From Anthocerotibacter panamensis C109 (GTDB lineage: Bacteria > Cyanobacteriota > Cyanobacteriia > Gloeobacterales > Anthocerotibacteraceae): 64,000 nt of DNA. The notes below the pieces were generated by a model. That model saw only the letters and a list, made by a program, of their open reading frames with translations. It did not search any database and was not told the DNA's origin. The stretch lies in assembly GCF_018389385.1 (NCBI RefSeq), contig NZ_CP062698.1, positions 1,367,501 through 1,431,500 on the forward strand, written 5' to 3'. Below, piece after piece: positions 34,151-42,502 of this stretch (position 1 is the stretch's first letter; every line of letters starts with the position of its first letter). Both the position numbers and the translations under genes were made by a program.

Positions 34151-35505
34151 GAGACTGGTCGCTGGCTCAAGCAATACTGGCGAATGACAGGAGCCTGCTG
34201 GGTGGCATAGAGCGTGATGTCACTCAGCGAGATACCTGACAGATAGCTTCCACATAAAAATAAGCCCGGATGTGCCGCAAGGAGTTTACCAATCCGGGCA
34301 ATTTTTTGGGTGTGGCCTAAGCAGTATTGCGGCAGGGCGCGCTCCCGACGCTGACAACTGATGACTTTAGGCTCTTGGCGCATCCCAAAGATCTTTTGGA
34401 GATCACTGTGGGCAAGACGGACTAGTTCTTCTTCATCCAATTCGACCATTTGCGGATCGACAGCGCCCCCAAGCATGCAGGTGATGAGATGCCAGCCTGC
34501 GGGGGCTCGTTCGGTGAAGAGGCTGGAAGACCAGATGGCACCCAGAGTATTGAGCCCCTGGGCGCGGGGGATGACATGGCCCCAACCCTCAAGGGGGTGA
34601 GTGATGGTCGCTCGGGGATAGCCTAAGGCAACCGTGGCGACAGGCGGATAGTAAATGCTGCTCAATTTGCGGGCTAAGGAGCGGTCAAGGTTCTTGAGCA
34701 GGGGGCCGGTCACATGAGCAGGGGTAGCCAGGACTACAACCAGGGCACTTAATATTTGGCCGCTACTCAAGCGTATCTGGTAGCCTGATTCCACTTTTTC
34801 GAGCGCCAGGACTGTCTGTCCGGGAAGAAAACACCCGCTCAGTTTAAGGAGTAGGGCGTCCACCAATTCCTGTAACCCGCGCTTAAAAGAGACCGGCGGC
34901 GCGAACCACTTGCGATTGATCCGCAGGAATGCTTTGAGGACGCTGCCCTGCGTCCGCTCTCGTTCCACCCAGGATTTCAGGGTCGCCGGGGCACTGAGCT
35001 GACCGGGGTCACCCCCATAGAACGTGGTAATCACCGGAGCCACGAGATTCTGGGATACCTCAGGGCCAAAGCGACGCTCGATGAATTCGCTTACCGTCTC
35101 TTCCAGCAGCGGTGGATGAGCCGGTACAAACATCTCTCCCAGGCAACGCACCCGCCCCGCAACGGAGAGCAGCGGCGTCGTCGCCAGTGCTAGCCAGTTG
35201 TCGGGGATGGGATTGAGGCGGTTGCGCGACCAGATATAGCGGATGGGCTTAGTGCTGGGTCGGACCAGACGACTGGCAAGACCAAGTCCGGCAATCAACT
35301 CCATCACCGCTGGGGTAGGAAGCAGATTGTCCTGTCCACCCTCAGCGAGGAAATCGCCCTGGGATACCGAAAATACAGACCCCCCGCCTTTAGTCTCGCG
35401 TTCTAGGATGCAGACTGAGATGCCTAATTTTTGGAGTCGATACGCCAGAACCAGTCCAGCAAGGCCAGAACCGATAATCAGGACATCGGCAGCGGGGTCG
35501 GTCAC
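34138..35505 (-). CDS. hemY: Protoporphyrinogen oxidase (FAD-dependent)
   Basis: A 455-residue oxidase of the HemY/PPOX type that makes protoporphyrin IX, the branch point of heme and chlorophyll. The FAD fold is at the N-terminus ([15 protein letters not shown]). The protein continues with [19 protein letters not shown] and the C-terminal [16 protein letters not shown]. Full length and monocistronic. Confidence 0.9.
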   Translation of the reverse strand: MTDPAADVLIIGSGLAGLVLAYRLQKLGISVCILERETKGGGSVFSVSQGDFLAEGGQDNLLPTPAVMELIAGLGLASRLVRPSTKPIRYIWSRNRLNPIPDNWLALATTPLLSVAGRVRCLGEMFVPAHPPLLEETVSEFIERRFGPEVSQNLVAPVITTFYGGDPGQLSAPATLKSWVERERTQGSVLKAFLRINRKWFAPPVSFKRGLQELVDALLLKLSGCFLPGQTVLALEKVESGYQIRLSSGQILSALVVVLATPAHVTGPLLKNLDRSLARKLSSIYYPPVATVALGYPRATITHPLEGWGHVIPRAQGLNTLGAIWSSSLFTERAPAGWHLITCMLGGAVDPQMVELDEEELVRLAHSDLQKIFGMRQEPKVISCQRRERALPQYCLGHTQKIARIGKLLAAHPGLFLCGSYLSGISLSDITLYATQQAPVIRQYCLSQRPVSQYR

Positions 35506-35567
35506 TGGGCTCGTCTCAACGACGCAATGATCCTAGCATCTAGACCAACCGTCCAACCCATGACACC

Positions 35568-35771
35568 TTAAGAAGACTTCTGGAACAGGGCATGGAGATA
35601 GGTGCGGGCTGCACGACGGTCGCCGCCGCTATTTTGCAGGAGAAATAGAGAGACAGCAGCGGTGAAGACACGATTTTGGTCCCAGTCAGTATGATGTTCC
35701 AGATAGTTCTGGAGCGTGTCGTGGAGTTCCTCTGGAATTTCTGCGAGGACACTGATCGTGGAGCTTTGCAT
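35568..35771 (-). CDS. DUF2811 protein
   Basis: A 67-residue protein of a small family found mainly in cyanobacteria: V-L-A-E-I-P-E-E-L-H-D-T-L, W-D-Q-N-R-V-F-T-A-A-V-S-L-F-L-L-Q-N. Complete. The N-terminal strand-helix pattern hints at a ribbon-helix-helix-like DNA-binding fold, which is inference. It lies 62 bases upstream of the hemY start on the same strand. Confidence 0.85.
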   Translation of the reverse strand: MQSSTISVLAEIPEELHDTLQNYLEHHTDWDQNRVFTAAVSLFLLQNSGGDRRAARTYLHALFQKSS

Positions 35772-36143
35772 AGGGGTACCGAGAGAGTGCTACGTGCCTA
35801 ATATTGTTAGCGGTCAAGTCCCAGGGCTGTCAATCGGTCGTCTTAACCCCAATTTCACCCAGAGAACTGAAGACACCCCGAACAAACCGACGACTCTCCT
35901 ACCTTTACTTTACATTTCTTCATATCAAGCTATTGCTACTTTTTGCAATAAGAACTTTTGCTGAGTGCACAAGGAAAACCCTCTGGGAGTCTCGGCTGTG
36001 GAAAACCTGTGGAAAACCTGTGGAAAATCCGGGGAAAAGCGTAGGGTTTTGACTCTTTGTTAATTTTTGTAAAGTTTTGAGGTTTTACTTTTGGCACTAG
36101 GAAACGAGGGGCGTGGGCACGACAAAAGAGACGCACGCGCGCG
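35772..36143. other. Intergenic region with DnaA boxes and an AT-rich stretch
   Basis: About 370 bases. The part from 35870 to 35965 and the part from 36040 to 36100 are AT-rich, with T-runs typical of unwinding elements. Three DnaA boxes (listed separately) lie between them. No gene. Confidence 0.6.
35997..36027 (-). promoter_or_regulatory. Three tandem DnaA boxes (TTTTCCACA), candidate origin element
   Basis: TGTGGAAAA, the complement of the cyanobacterial DnaA box TTTTCCACA, occurs exactly at 35997-36005, 36008-36016 and 36019-36027, with an 11-base step and the same orientation. A degenerate fourth (CGGGGAAAA) follows at 36030. An AT-rich region lies directly beside it, and a one-mismatch box lies at 36527. 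This is either part of oriC or a DnaA-controlled regulatory site. Confidence 0.6.
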
Positions 36144-36569
36144 TCACAGCGCCCGCCAAGGCTTTCTTGCCCCTGCCTCATACCAGCGCAAGGCGGACAG
36201 ATTTAACAGGACTCCATTACCCAATACCAGCAGCATGAGTGCAATCTGCGCCCACACGATGGGTTGAACCAACAGGTCCGAGACCACATGGACGAGGTTC
36301 ATCGCCGAATAGAATACCGTCAGGCCCAAATGGGCTACCCGCAACGGTCTAGCCTCACTAAACAGAACAGCAGCAATAGCGGTCATCGGAAGCGTGAAAA
36401 AACCTAACATCAGCCAAAAGTGCACCTCTGGCATGACCCCTTGCGCCCCTGCCATCGCCACAGACTGCCCGTAGAGGAGGGGCATGAGCGCCAACTGGGT
36501 ATGAAAAACGGTTCCGAACAAAAAGACTATCCACAGGGCGATAATGCGTTGTTGGTGGCTGAAGTTCAT
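36144..36569 (-). CDS. Four-helix integral membrane protein, unknown function
   Basis: 141 residues from M-N-F-S-H-Q-Q-R at 36569, which has a strong AAAGGAGG upstream; the open frame to 36611 is not used. Four hydrophobic segments (I-I-A-L-W-I-V-F-L-F, W-L-M-L-G-F-F-T-L, F-Y-S-A-M-N-L-V-H-V, I-A-L-M-L-L-V-L-G). No family recognised with confidence. Confidence 0.65.
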   Translation of the reverse strand: MNFSHQQRIIALWIVFLFGTVFHTQLALMPLLYGQSVAMAGAQGVMPEVHFWLMLGFFTLPMTAIAAVLFSEARPLRVAHLGLTVFYSAMNLVHVVSDLLVQPIVWAQIALMLLVLGNGVLLNLSALRWYEAGARKPWRAL

Positions 36570-36695
36570 CGTGCCGCCTCCTTTGACCCTTGACCTCATT
36601 GTACTGAGCACGGACGGGGCTAGACGCTCCTTAGGAACCTATCTGATCTGCGCTCGTGGGGTGACAATAGAGCATGTCCTTCACCGGTGCCCCTG

Positions 36696-37640
36696 ATGCG
36701 CGAACTCTATCCGCCCCTTGAGCCCTATAACCAAGGCAAGCTCCAGGTTTCGTCGCTGCATCAGATGTACTTTGAGGAGTCGGGCAACCCCGCAGGGCAG
36801 CCGGTGGTCTTTGTCCATGGCGGACCGGGTGGGGGGACAGAGAGCAACCAGCGTCGCTTTTTTAATCCTGAGCGCTACCGCATCCTTCTTTTTGACCAGC
36901 GCGGCAGTGGCAAGAGCACACCTCACGCCTGTTTGGAGGAAAATACTACCTGGGACTTGGTGGCGGATATGGAGCGCCTGCGCGTACATCTAGGCATCGA
37001 ACGTTGGCATATCTTTGGCGGGTCTTGGGGAAGTACTCTGGCCTTAACCTACGCCCAGGAACATCCCGAACGGGTGCGCTCTTTGGTACTCAGGGGAATT
37101 TTTCTGCTGCGCCAAAGGGAGATTGACTGGTTTTATCAAGCGGGGGCTTCGCAGGTCTTCCCGGATCTATGGGAGGACTATGTCAAGCTCATCCCGCCTG
37201 CGGAACGCCACGATTTCGTCGCCGCTTATTACCGCAGACTTACCAGTGAAGACCCTCAGACCCGCCAGGAAGCCGCCCGCGCCTGGAGTGTTTGGGAAGG
37301 GAGCACCAGTAAGCTCTTACTGGACACAGGTACTGTAGACCGCTTCGCCATGGACCAGTTTGCCCTCGCCTTTGCCCGCATCGAGTGTCACTACTTTATC
37401 CATCGGGGATTTTTCCAGTCGGATACGCAGCTTTTAGACCGGGTCCACCGCATCCGTTCGATTCCAGGCATTATCATCCAAGGCCGCTACGACATGGTTT
37501 GCCCGATGCGTAGTGCCTGGGACCTGCACCGGGCATGGCCGGAGGCTGAACTGAACATTGTGGCGGATGCAGGCCATTCTGCCTACGAACGAGGCATCCT
37601 GGACCAACTCGTCAGAGCTACTGACCGGATGGTGCCCTAA
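36696..37640 (+). CDS. pip: Proline iminopeptidase (alpha/beta hydrolase)
   Basis: About 314 residues. Features of the S33 family are present: Y-F-E-E-S-G-N-P-A-G, H-G-G-P-G-G-G, F-D-Q-R-G-S-G-K-S, the nucleophile elbow G-G-S-W-G-S and V-A-D-A-G-H-S at the C-terminus for the catalytic His. It removes N-terminal proline from peptides in the cytoplasm. The ATG at 36696 is preferred over a GTG three codons earlier. Its end is 1 base from the convergent hisD. Confidence 0.93.
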   Translation: MRELYPPLEPYNQGKLQVSSLHQMYFEESGNPAGQPVVFVHGGPGGGTESNQRRFFNPERYRILLFDQRGSGKSTPHACLEENTTWDLVADMERLRVHLGIERWHIFGGSWGSTLALTYAQEHPERVRSLVLRGIFLLRQREIDWFYQAGASQVFPDLWEDYVKLIPPAERHDFVAAYYRRLTSEDPQTRQEAARAWSVWEGSTSKLLLDTGTVDRFAMDQFALAFARIECHYFIHRGFFQSDTQLLDRVHRIRSIPGIIIQGRYDMVCPMRSAWDLHRAWPEAELNIVADAGHSAYERGILDQLVRATDRMVP

Positions 37641-37641
37641 A

Positions 37642-38937
37642 TCAGGGCTGTAGACGCACCTGCACTGAGTCACCATGGGCGGGTAAGCCCTCTGCTTGCG
37701 TCAAGGCATCAATGTCTGCGGCTACCTCTTGCAGCGCGCGGCGGGAATACTGGATCAAGCTGGAAGACTTGAGGAAGGTCTGGACCCCGAGTGCAGAACT
37801 GTAGCGGGCGGCTCCGCTGGTGGGCAGGACGTGGTTGGGTCCAGCGAGGTAGTCGCCTACTGCCTCAGGCGAGTGGTGTCCGAGGAAGATGGCCCCGGCG
37901 TGGCGGATCGCTGGAATCAAGGCCCAGGGGTCGCGCATCTGGAGTTCTAGGTGCTCTGGGGCGAAGAGGTTGGACAGACGGGCGGCTTCTTCCAGGTCCT
38001 CCGTAATGACGACCAGGCCATAGTTAGCGATGGATTTTTCGGTGAGCTGGCGGCGGCTGTGGCTACGCAACTGCCGGACTAGGGCTTCGTTGACCTGCTC
38101 TGCCAGTTCGGTACTCGGGGTGAGCAAGATGGCAGCAGCCAGGGGGTCATGCTCAGCTTGTGCCAGCAGGTCAGTGGCGACCCAGAGCGGGTTCGCGGAG
38201 TCATCGGCGACGATCAGGACTTCCGAAGGTCCGGCCAGACTGTCAATGCCTACCTCCCCGAAGACCAAGCGTTTAGCTAGCGTGACATAAATATTTCCTG
38301 GCCCGGTGATCAGATCAACTTTGGCGACAGTGGCTGTGCCGTAGGCCAGCGCCCCTATCGCCTGAGCGCCACCAATGCGATAAATCTCATCTACCCCGGC
38401 TTCGTGGGCGGCTACCAGTACACTGGCGCTGACTTGCCCGTCTCGTCCCGGTGGGGTGCACATGACCGTGCGCGGTACCCCGGCGATTTTGGCGGGGACC
38501 ACGTTCATCAGGACGCTGCTGGGATAGCTTGCCTGTCCTCCCGGAATATAAAGGCCCGCTGCGTCTACCGGGGTAAAACGCTGACCGAGCACGACTTCGT
38601 TATCTTCAAAGACCGTCCAGGACTTGGGGATACGTTGCCGGTGGAAGGCGTCAATTTTTTTGCGGGCTTGGCGCAAAGCTGCCAGCAGGTCGCGAGAAAC
38701 GCGGTCATAAGCCTGTTCAATCTCGCGGGGGGTGACCTTGAGGTCACCGGGCGAGAGTGCGACCCCGTCAAACTCCAGGGTATATCTGAGCAGAGCTTCA
38801 TCCCCGGAGCGGCGGACATTGAGGAGGATCTCGCGGACAGAACTCTCTTGGTAGGTAGCGTGGTCCGCGTGGGTACGGTTGGCGATCCTGCGCAGTTCCT
38901 GTTCTGCTTCAAAGCGAGTAGTGACGATTCTCAGCAT
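37642..38937 (-). CDS. hisD: Histidinol dehydrogenase
   Basis: A 431-residue zinc enzyme that performs the last two oxidations of histidine synthesis. The signature [16 protein letters not shown] and [10 protein letters not shown] are present. The zinc and catalytic His/Glu region reads F-A-P-E-H-L-E-L, and G-P-N-H-V-L-P-T lies near the end. Complete and monocistronic. Confidence 0.96.
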   Translation of the reverse strand: MLRIVTTRFEAEQELRRIANRTHADHATYQESSVREILLNVRRSGDEALLRYTLEFDGVALSPGDLKVTPREIEQAYDRVSRDLLAALRQARKKIDAFHRQRIPKSWTVFEDNEVVLGQRFTPVDAAGLYIPGGQASYPSSVLMNVVPAKIAGVPRTVMCTPPGRDGQVSASVLVAAHEAGVDEIYRIGGAQAIGALAYGTATVAKVDLITGPGNIYVTLAKRLVFGEVGIDSLAGPSEVLIVADDSANPLWVATDLLAQAEHDPLAAAILLTPSTELAEQVNEALVRQLRSHSRRQLTEKSIANYGLVVITEDLEEAARLSNLFAPEHLELQMRDPWALIPAIRHAGAIFLGHHSPEAVGDYLAGPNHVLPTSGAARYSSALGVQTFLKSSSLIQYSRRALQEVAADIDALTQAEGLPAHGDSVQVRLQP

Positions 38938-39457
38938 GGGCCTGACCTCCGTACTTCCCTAGTATGAACCATACCCCTTGATTTCGTGTATCCGTGCCTT
39001 CCGCTTTTCCTACGCGCCAAAGCGCTCCTCCAAGCGCACTCTTTTGGGACTAGAACCCTGACCCCAGGGCATGTTCAGCAGTAGCTACTGCTTTAAATAT
39101 CAATGGGTGCTATTGATTCCGAACTAGGGAAGTCGAACGTACTCGAAATCAGTTAAACACCCTATTTCCAAGGTCGAATAGACGAGCCAAAATGATCGTA
39201 CTCACTCCAAACATGAGCCCCAGAGACTTTGTTATCGCAAGCTCAGGGGCTTTCCTATTTAAAATACGCCCCATAAAAAACCGGACTTTAGGATAAGCCA
39301 CGCTAACAGTGGGCATCCAGGGTATGACACCTCCACCTGCGACTGTCCTCTCTAGGCAAACACAAGTCTGTCGCGCGGAACGTGTCCCTCTGGGGATCAG
39401 TGCTATCGTAAGACATAGGTTTTCGGTGCGTGGATTTCCCGTTCGGTGTTTCTAACC
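38938..39457. other. Divergent intergenic region with palindromes and an orphan hairpin
   Basis: About 520 bases between hisD and the J-protein gene, with no gene visible. It holds a perfect 16-base palindrome AGCAGTAGCTACTGCT at 39077-39092, a nearby ATCAAT/ATTGAT hairpin (39099-39117), and a longer hairpin AGCCCC/GGGGCT at 39216-39251 followed by TTCCTATTT that looks like a plus-strand terminator although no plus-strand gene precedes it. A small RNA between about 39000 and 39255 is possible. Confidence 0.4.
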
Positions 39458-39856
39458 ATGCTCAAGCGAGTTGACTACTATCAAGTCCTGGGTGTGCCAC
39501 CGACCGCACGTGAAAAAGAAATTCGCCAAGCCTACCGTCGGCTCAGCCGGGAGTATCACCCGGACACTACAGCATTGTCTAAATCCGAAGCGCTGGAAAA
39601 ATTTTTGGTCCTCAATGAGGCTTATTCGATCCTCAGCCATCCGGTCAAGCGGGTAAATTACGACCAGCGCCTTGCCTCTATGCGCGCCCAACGCTTCCAA
39701 GCTCAAAGCCGCGAGCCGGTCCGCCAACGCGTCCAGTATACGGACATTCAGGAGCGTGCGCTCTCTAGCACGGAGTTGTTTGCCCTGTTTATTTTGGGCT
39801 TCGCCTTTATCGCTTCGCTACTATTGGTTGGATTTGTGAGCTTGACGCGGGTGTGA
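39458..39856 (+). CDS. Membrane-anchored J-domain protein
   Basis: About 132 residues. The N-terminal J domain (D-Y-Y-Q-V-L-G-V, R-Q-A-Y-R-R-L-S-R-E-Y-H-P-D, Y-S-I-L-S-H-P-V-K-R) contains the H-P-D motif that stimulates Hsp70. One membrane helix lies near the C-terminus (F-A-L-F-I-L-G-F-A-F-I-A-S-L-L-L). No Gly/Phe or zinc domains, so it is a type III co-chaperone that recruits DnaK to the membrane. The start at 39458 is preferred over a GTG at 39446. Its 3' end overlaps the convergent protease gene by 50 bases. Confidence 0.85.
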   Translation: MLKRVDYYQVLGVPPTAREKEIRQAYRRLSREYHPDTTALSKSEALEKFLVLNEAYSILSHPVKRVNYDQRLASMRAQRFQAQSREPVRQRVQYTDIQERALSSTELFALFILGFAFIASLLLVGFVSLTRV

Positions 39857-41021
39857 GGGCGAAAAATGGCGGTGGTAGGATCGCCTTCGCAGCCAAGCGC
39901 GTCTGCTGTGCGGCTTGTTCAAGTTCTGTTTGGGAGGCTCCTCGTGCGGCGAGGGGCACGAATTGCTCAGAGCGGGCACGGCTGCTACCAATGTTACCTG
40001 CTTGATAGCGCAGGGCGGCCCATTCGTTGCCGGGATCGCGCAGGACTGTGCGGCGGCGGTCTTTGTTGATACTGGTGGCGACAGTTTCTTCCTCGATACG
40101 TCCGTCACAGTTCCAGTCAATAGCCTCTGTGGTGTTGTTGGTGATGCGTTTGCGCCGGTCGTTTTCGCAGTACCAGATGGTTCCGTAGGCGGGCACACAG
40201 CCCATGCCGGTTTGCTCGTTGAGTGCGGTCTCGTCTAGGTCGCAGGTAGTAGACCGGGCATAGTCGAGGATGCCAGTTTCCCCCTTGAGAATGACGCCTG
40301 TGAACTGGAAACTGTAGTTCATGACGCTCAGATGGTTGGGCTTGTAGGGGACCGCATCGGGCAGACCGCCATGCTTAAGACCGAGATTGTGGCCTAGTTC
40401 GTGCATGAAGGTGCTGGCTTGATTGAACACATTGGGCTGCTTGAGCGTGATAAACAGGTCGTCACCGGGGGTCTCGCTGATGCCGGTTGAGTCAGCGTCA
40501 TCAAAGCCTAGGCCAAAAAGAGCATAGTGAAAAATCGCACGCCGTCGGGGATCAAAATTCGCCGCCTTGAGTGCCTGAAATCCATCCGGCCAACTGACCG
40601 GGTCTTGGCAGGAAATGGCATTGCCGCCTTGGTAGCTGCCTCCCTGCCCATAGTCCACATGCAAGTTGATCCCCGTGGTGCCGTCTGGATTGCGCACCGG
40701 TGCGCGGGCGAACGCTTGGACGACCCCCTGAATCGACCGCGCGGGCGGACGACGATGGCAGGTCGCTCCATCCATCCAGTCTGCTTCGACAAAGATGTCC
40801 TTATGCTGGGGATCGGCCCCCATCGCCGGGAGGTCTATATCTACAATCCCGTCTCCATCAGCATCGTAGCCCCGAATCTCCCAGAGGTCGGGCAGCCCAT
40901 CGCCATCGGTGTCCCGTTGGCGGACAGCCAGCAGGTCGGGGTCTGTTGCCGTAGCCGGGATAGCCGTCGGCCCAACCAACCAGAGCAAGATAAACAAGAA
41001 CAAGATGCACGTTCTATACAT
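39807..41021 (-). CDS. Secreted zinc metalloprotease-like protein with calcium-binding repeats
   Basis: A 404-residue protein with a signal peptide (C-I-L-F-L-F-I-L-L-W-L-V-G, cleavage near A-T-A). The mature N-terminus has Asp-rich thrombospondin type 3/EF-like repeats (D-T-D-G-D-G-L-P-D, D-A-D-G-D-G-I-V-D). The zinc site H-E-L-G-H-N-L-G-L-K-H matches the H-E-x-x-H-x-x-G-x-x-H motif of metzincins. It likely acts in the periplasm or outside with calcium. The protease type within the metzincins is not clear. Confidence 0.8.
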   Translation of the reverse strand: MYRTCILFLFILLWLVGPTAIPATATDPDLLAVRQRDTDGDGLPDLWEIRGYDADGDGIVDIDLPAMGADPQHKDIFVEADWMDGATCHRRPPARSIQGVVQAFARAPVRNPDGTTGINLHVDYGQGGSYQGGNAISCQDPVSWPDGFQALKAANFDPRRRAIFHYALFGLGFDDADSTGISETPGDDLFITLKQPNVFNQASTFMHELGHNLGLKHGGLPDAVPYKPNHLSVMNYSFQFTGVILKGETGILDYARSTTCDLDETALNEQTGMGCVPAYGTIWYCENDRRKRITNNTTEAIDWNCDGRIEEETVATSINKDRRRTVLRDPGNEWAALRYQAGNIGSSRARSEQFVPLAARGASQTELEQAAQQTRLAAKAILPPPFFALTPASSSQIQPIVAKR

Positions 41022-41094
41022 AGACCTGCTCTAGCCTTGGGGACGGACTACCGGATCCCAGGACGAGCAAGCGGCCCAATCCGTTCCTGATACG

Positions 41095-41313
41095 CTAGGG
41101 GTCTCCCAGAACCTCCGATAAACCCTGGTAAGCCACCTCCTCAGCGCGGCCCAAAAACTCCAGCATCTCGGATACTCCCCGATAACCCAGCCGTCGGGCG
41201 AGGCGCTGAGAACCCAGCCAACCCTTCTGAGTCAACATGACTTGATAGATCTCTTTACTACCCGTTGGAGGCCATCCTTCATGTTTAAGGCTCATCGAGC
41301 TGTTCAGATGCAT
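41095..41313 (-). CDS. Small hypothetical protein
   Basis: About 72 residues from the Met at 41313 (the open frame starts at 41331). Protein-like, helical content (G-W-L-G-S-Q-R-L-A-R-R-L-G-Y, then V-S-E-M-L-E-F-L-G-R-A-E-E-V-A). No known family recognised. It lies between the protease gene and the cyclase gene on the protease strand. Confidence 0.45.
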   Translation of the reverse strand: MHLNSSMSLKHEGWPPTGSKEIYQVMLTQKGWLGSQRLARRLGYRGVSEMLEFLGRAEEVAYQGLSEVLGDP

Positions 41314-41426
41314 GCTTTTGCCTCCGCCCACCTATCGATACCTAAAGCATAGATTTTTTTGAAACTTTGTCCACAAGCGCAGGACATAGATCCACCGTGC
41401 CCCCTGACGAGCGACTGACCGTGTCC

Positions 41427-42416
41427 ATGGGCAAATTTATCGCCACCTACAGACAGAACGGGCGCTGCGCTCTCATAATTAAAGAGCGTACCGGAAATCC
41501 TACCGTGGCCGACAAAACCCAACCCCATGGGGCGGTCGCTCTTGCAGTCCTCTTTGCTGACATCAGCGGCAGCACCCCCCTCTATGAAGAGCTTGGTAAC
41601 TTGGTAGCCCGCAATGTAGTGGTGCGTTGTCTGGCCCATATGACCGCCGTGATCCATGCCCACAAAGGCGTGGTCATCAAGACGATTGGCGATGAAATCA
41701 TGAGTACGTTCCCTACGGCAGACCTTGCTGCTCAAGCTGCTTGCGCGATGCAGGAGGGGCTGGCTCAGGTCACCACCAACGTCACGCTCACCCCCAGCCT
41801 GAGGATCGGCTTCAACTACGGCTGGGTGATTCAGGAGCCCAGCGATGTCTTTGGGGATGCAGTCAATGTCGCAGCCCGCATGGCCTCTTTGGCTCGAGCA
41901 GGCCAGATCATCACCACCACCCAGACCATCGTGGAATTGACCCCAAAGCTACGTGAGGGCACCCGTCTCATTGACCGGACCCGAGTCAAGGGGAAGCGCG
42001 ATGCCATGGACATCCATGAGCTGATCTGGAAGGCAGAAGGGTTGACCATCCTGGAGGTACCGCCTACGCGGACCGCCACCGGACATCCTAGCTGCCTCAA
42101 AATCTGCTTTGGAGCGCACTGCGTCCTGCTTGACCAGGAGCACCCGACGATGACCATGGGCCGTGACCCCAAGAACGACATGGTCATCGAGAGTGAATTG
42201 GCCTCCCGCCTCCACGCCCGCATTGAGTACCGCCGGGGGAAGTTTGTCTTGATGGACCAAAGCACGAACGGTACCTTTGTCCTTACCTCCTCCGGGGAGA
42301 CTGTCCATCTGCGCCGCGAGGAATTACCCCTACAGGGAACAGGCTTGATCAGCCTGGGGCGGACGTTTCAGGCTGATATTTCCGAGGCGATCCGCTATAT
42401 CCTGAGCGAGGAGTAG
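41427..42416 (+). CDS. Class III nucleotide cyclase fused to an FHA domain
   Basis: About 329 residues. The cyclase homology domain has the metal-binding F-A-D-I-S-G-S-T, K-T-I-G-D-E-I-M-S and G-D-A-V-N-V-A-A-R-M. The C-terminal FHA domain has G-R-D-P-K-N-D, S-R-L-H-A-R-I and S-T-N-G-T-F-V, which bind phosphothreonine. It likely makes cAMP or cGMP and is tied to Ser/Thr kinase signalling. The frame is open from 41367; the ATG at 41427 fits relatives better. It reads towards the GH15-like gene 86 bases on. Confidence 0.85.
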   Translation: MGKFIATYRQNGRCALIIKERTGNPTVADKTQPHGAVALAVLFADISGSTPLYEELGNLVARNVVVRCLAHMTAVIHAHKGVVIKTIGDEIMSTFPTADLAAQAACAMQEGLAQVTTNVTLTPSLRIGFNYGWVIQEPSDVFGDAVNVAARMASLARAGQIITTTQTIVELTPKLREGTRLIDRTRVKGKRDAMDIHELIWKAEGLTILEVPPTRTATGHPSCLKICFGAHCVLLDQEHPTMTMGRDPKNDMVIESELASRLHARIEYRRGKFVLMDQSTNGTFVLTSSGETVHLRREELPLQGTGLISLGRTFQADISEAIRYILSEE

Positions 42417-42502
42417 CTCCGGGTCCGTTACAATTGCGTGCGGGTGCGGTATGCTAAGTCCCCATTGAGCCCTGTGAGACGACATCCGGGCTCGCCTTAC
42501 CA

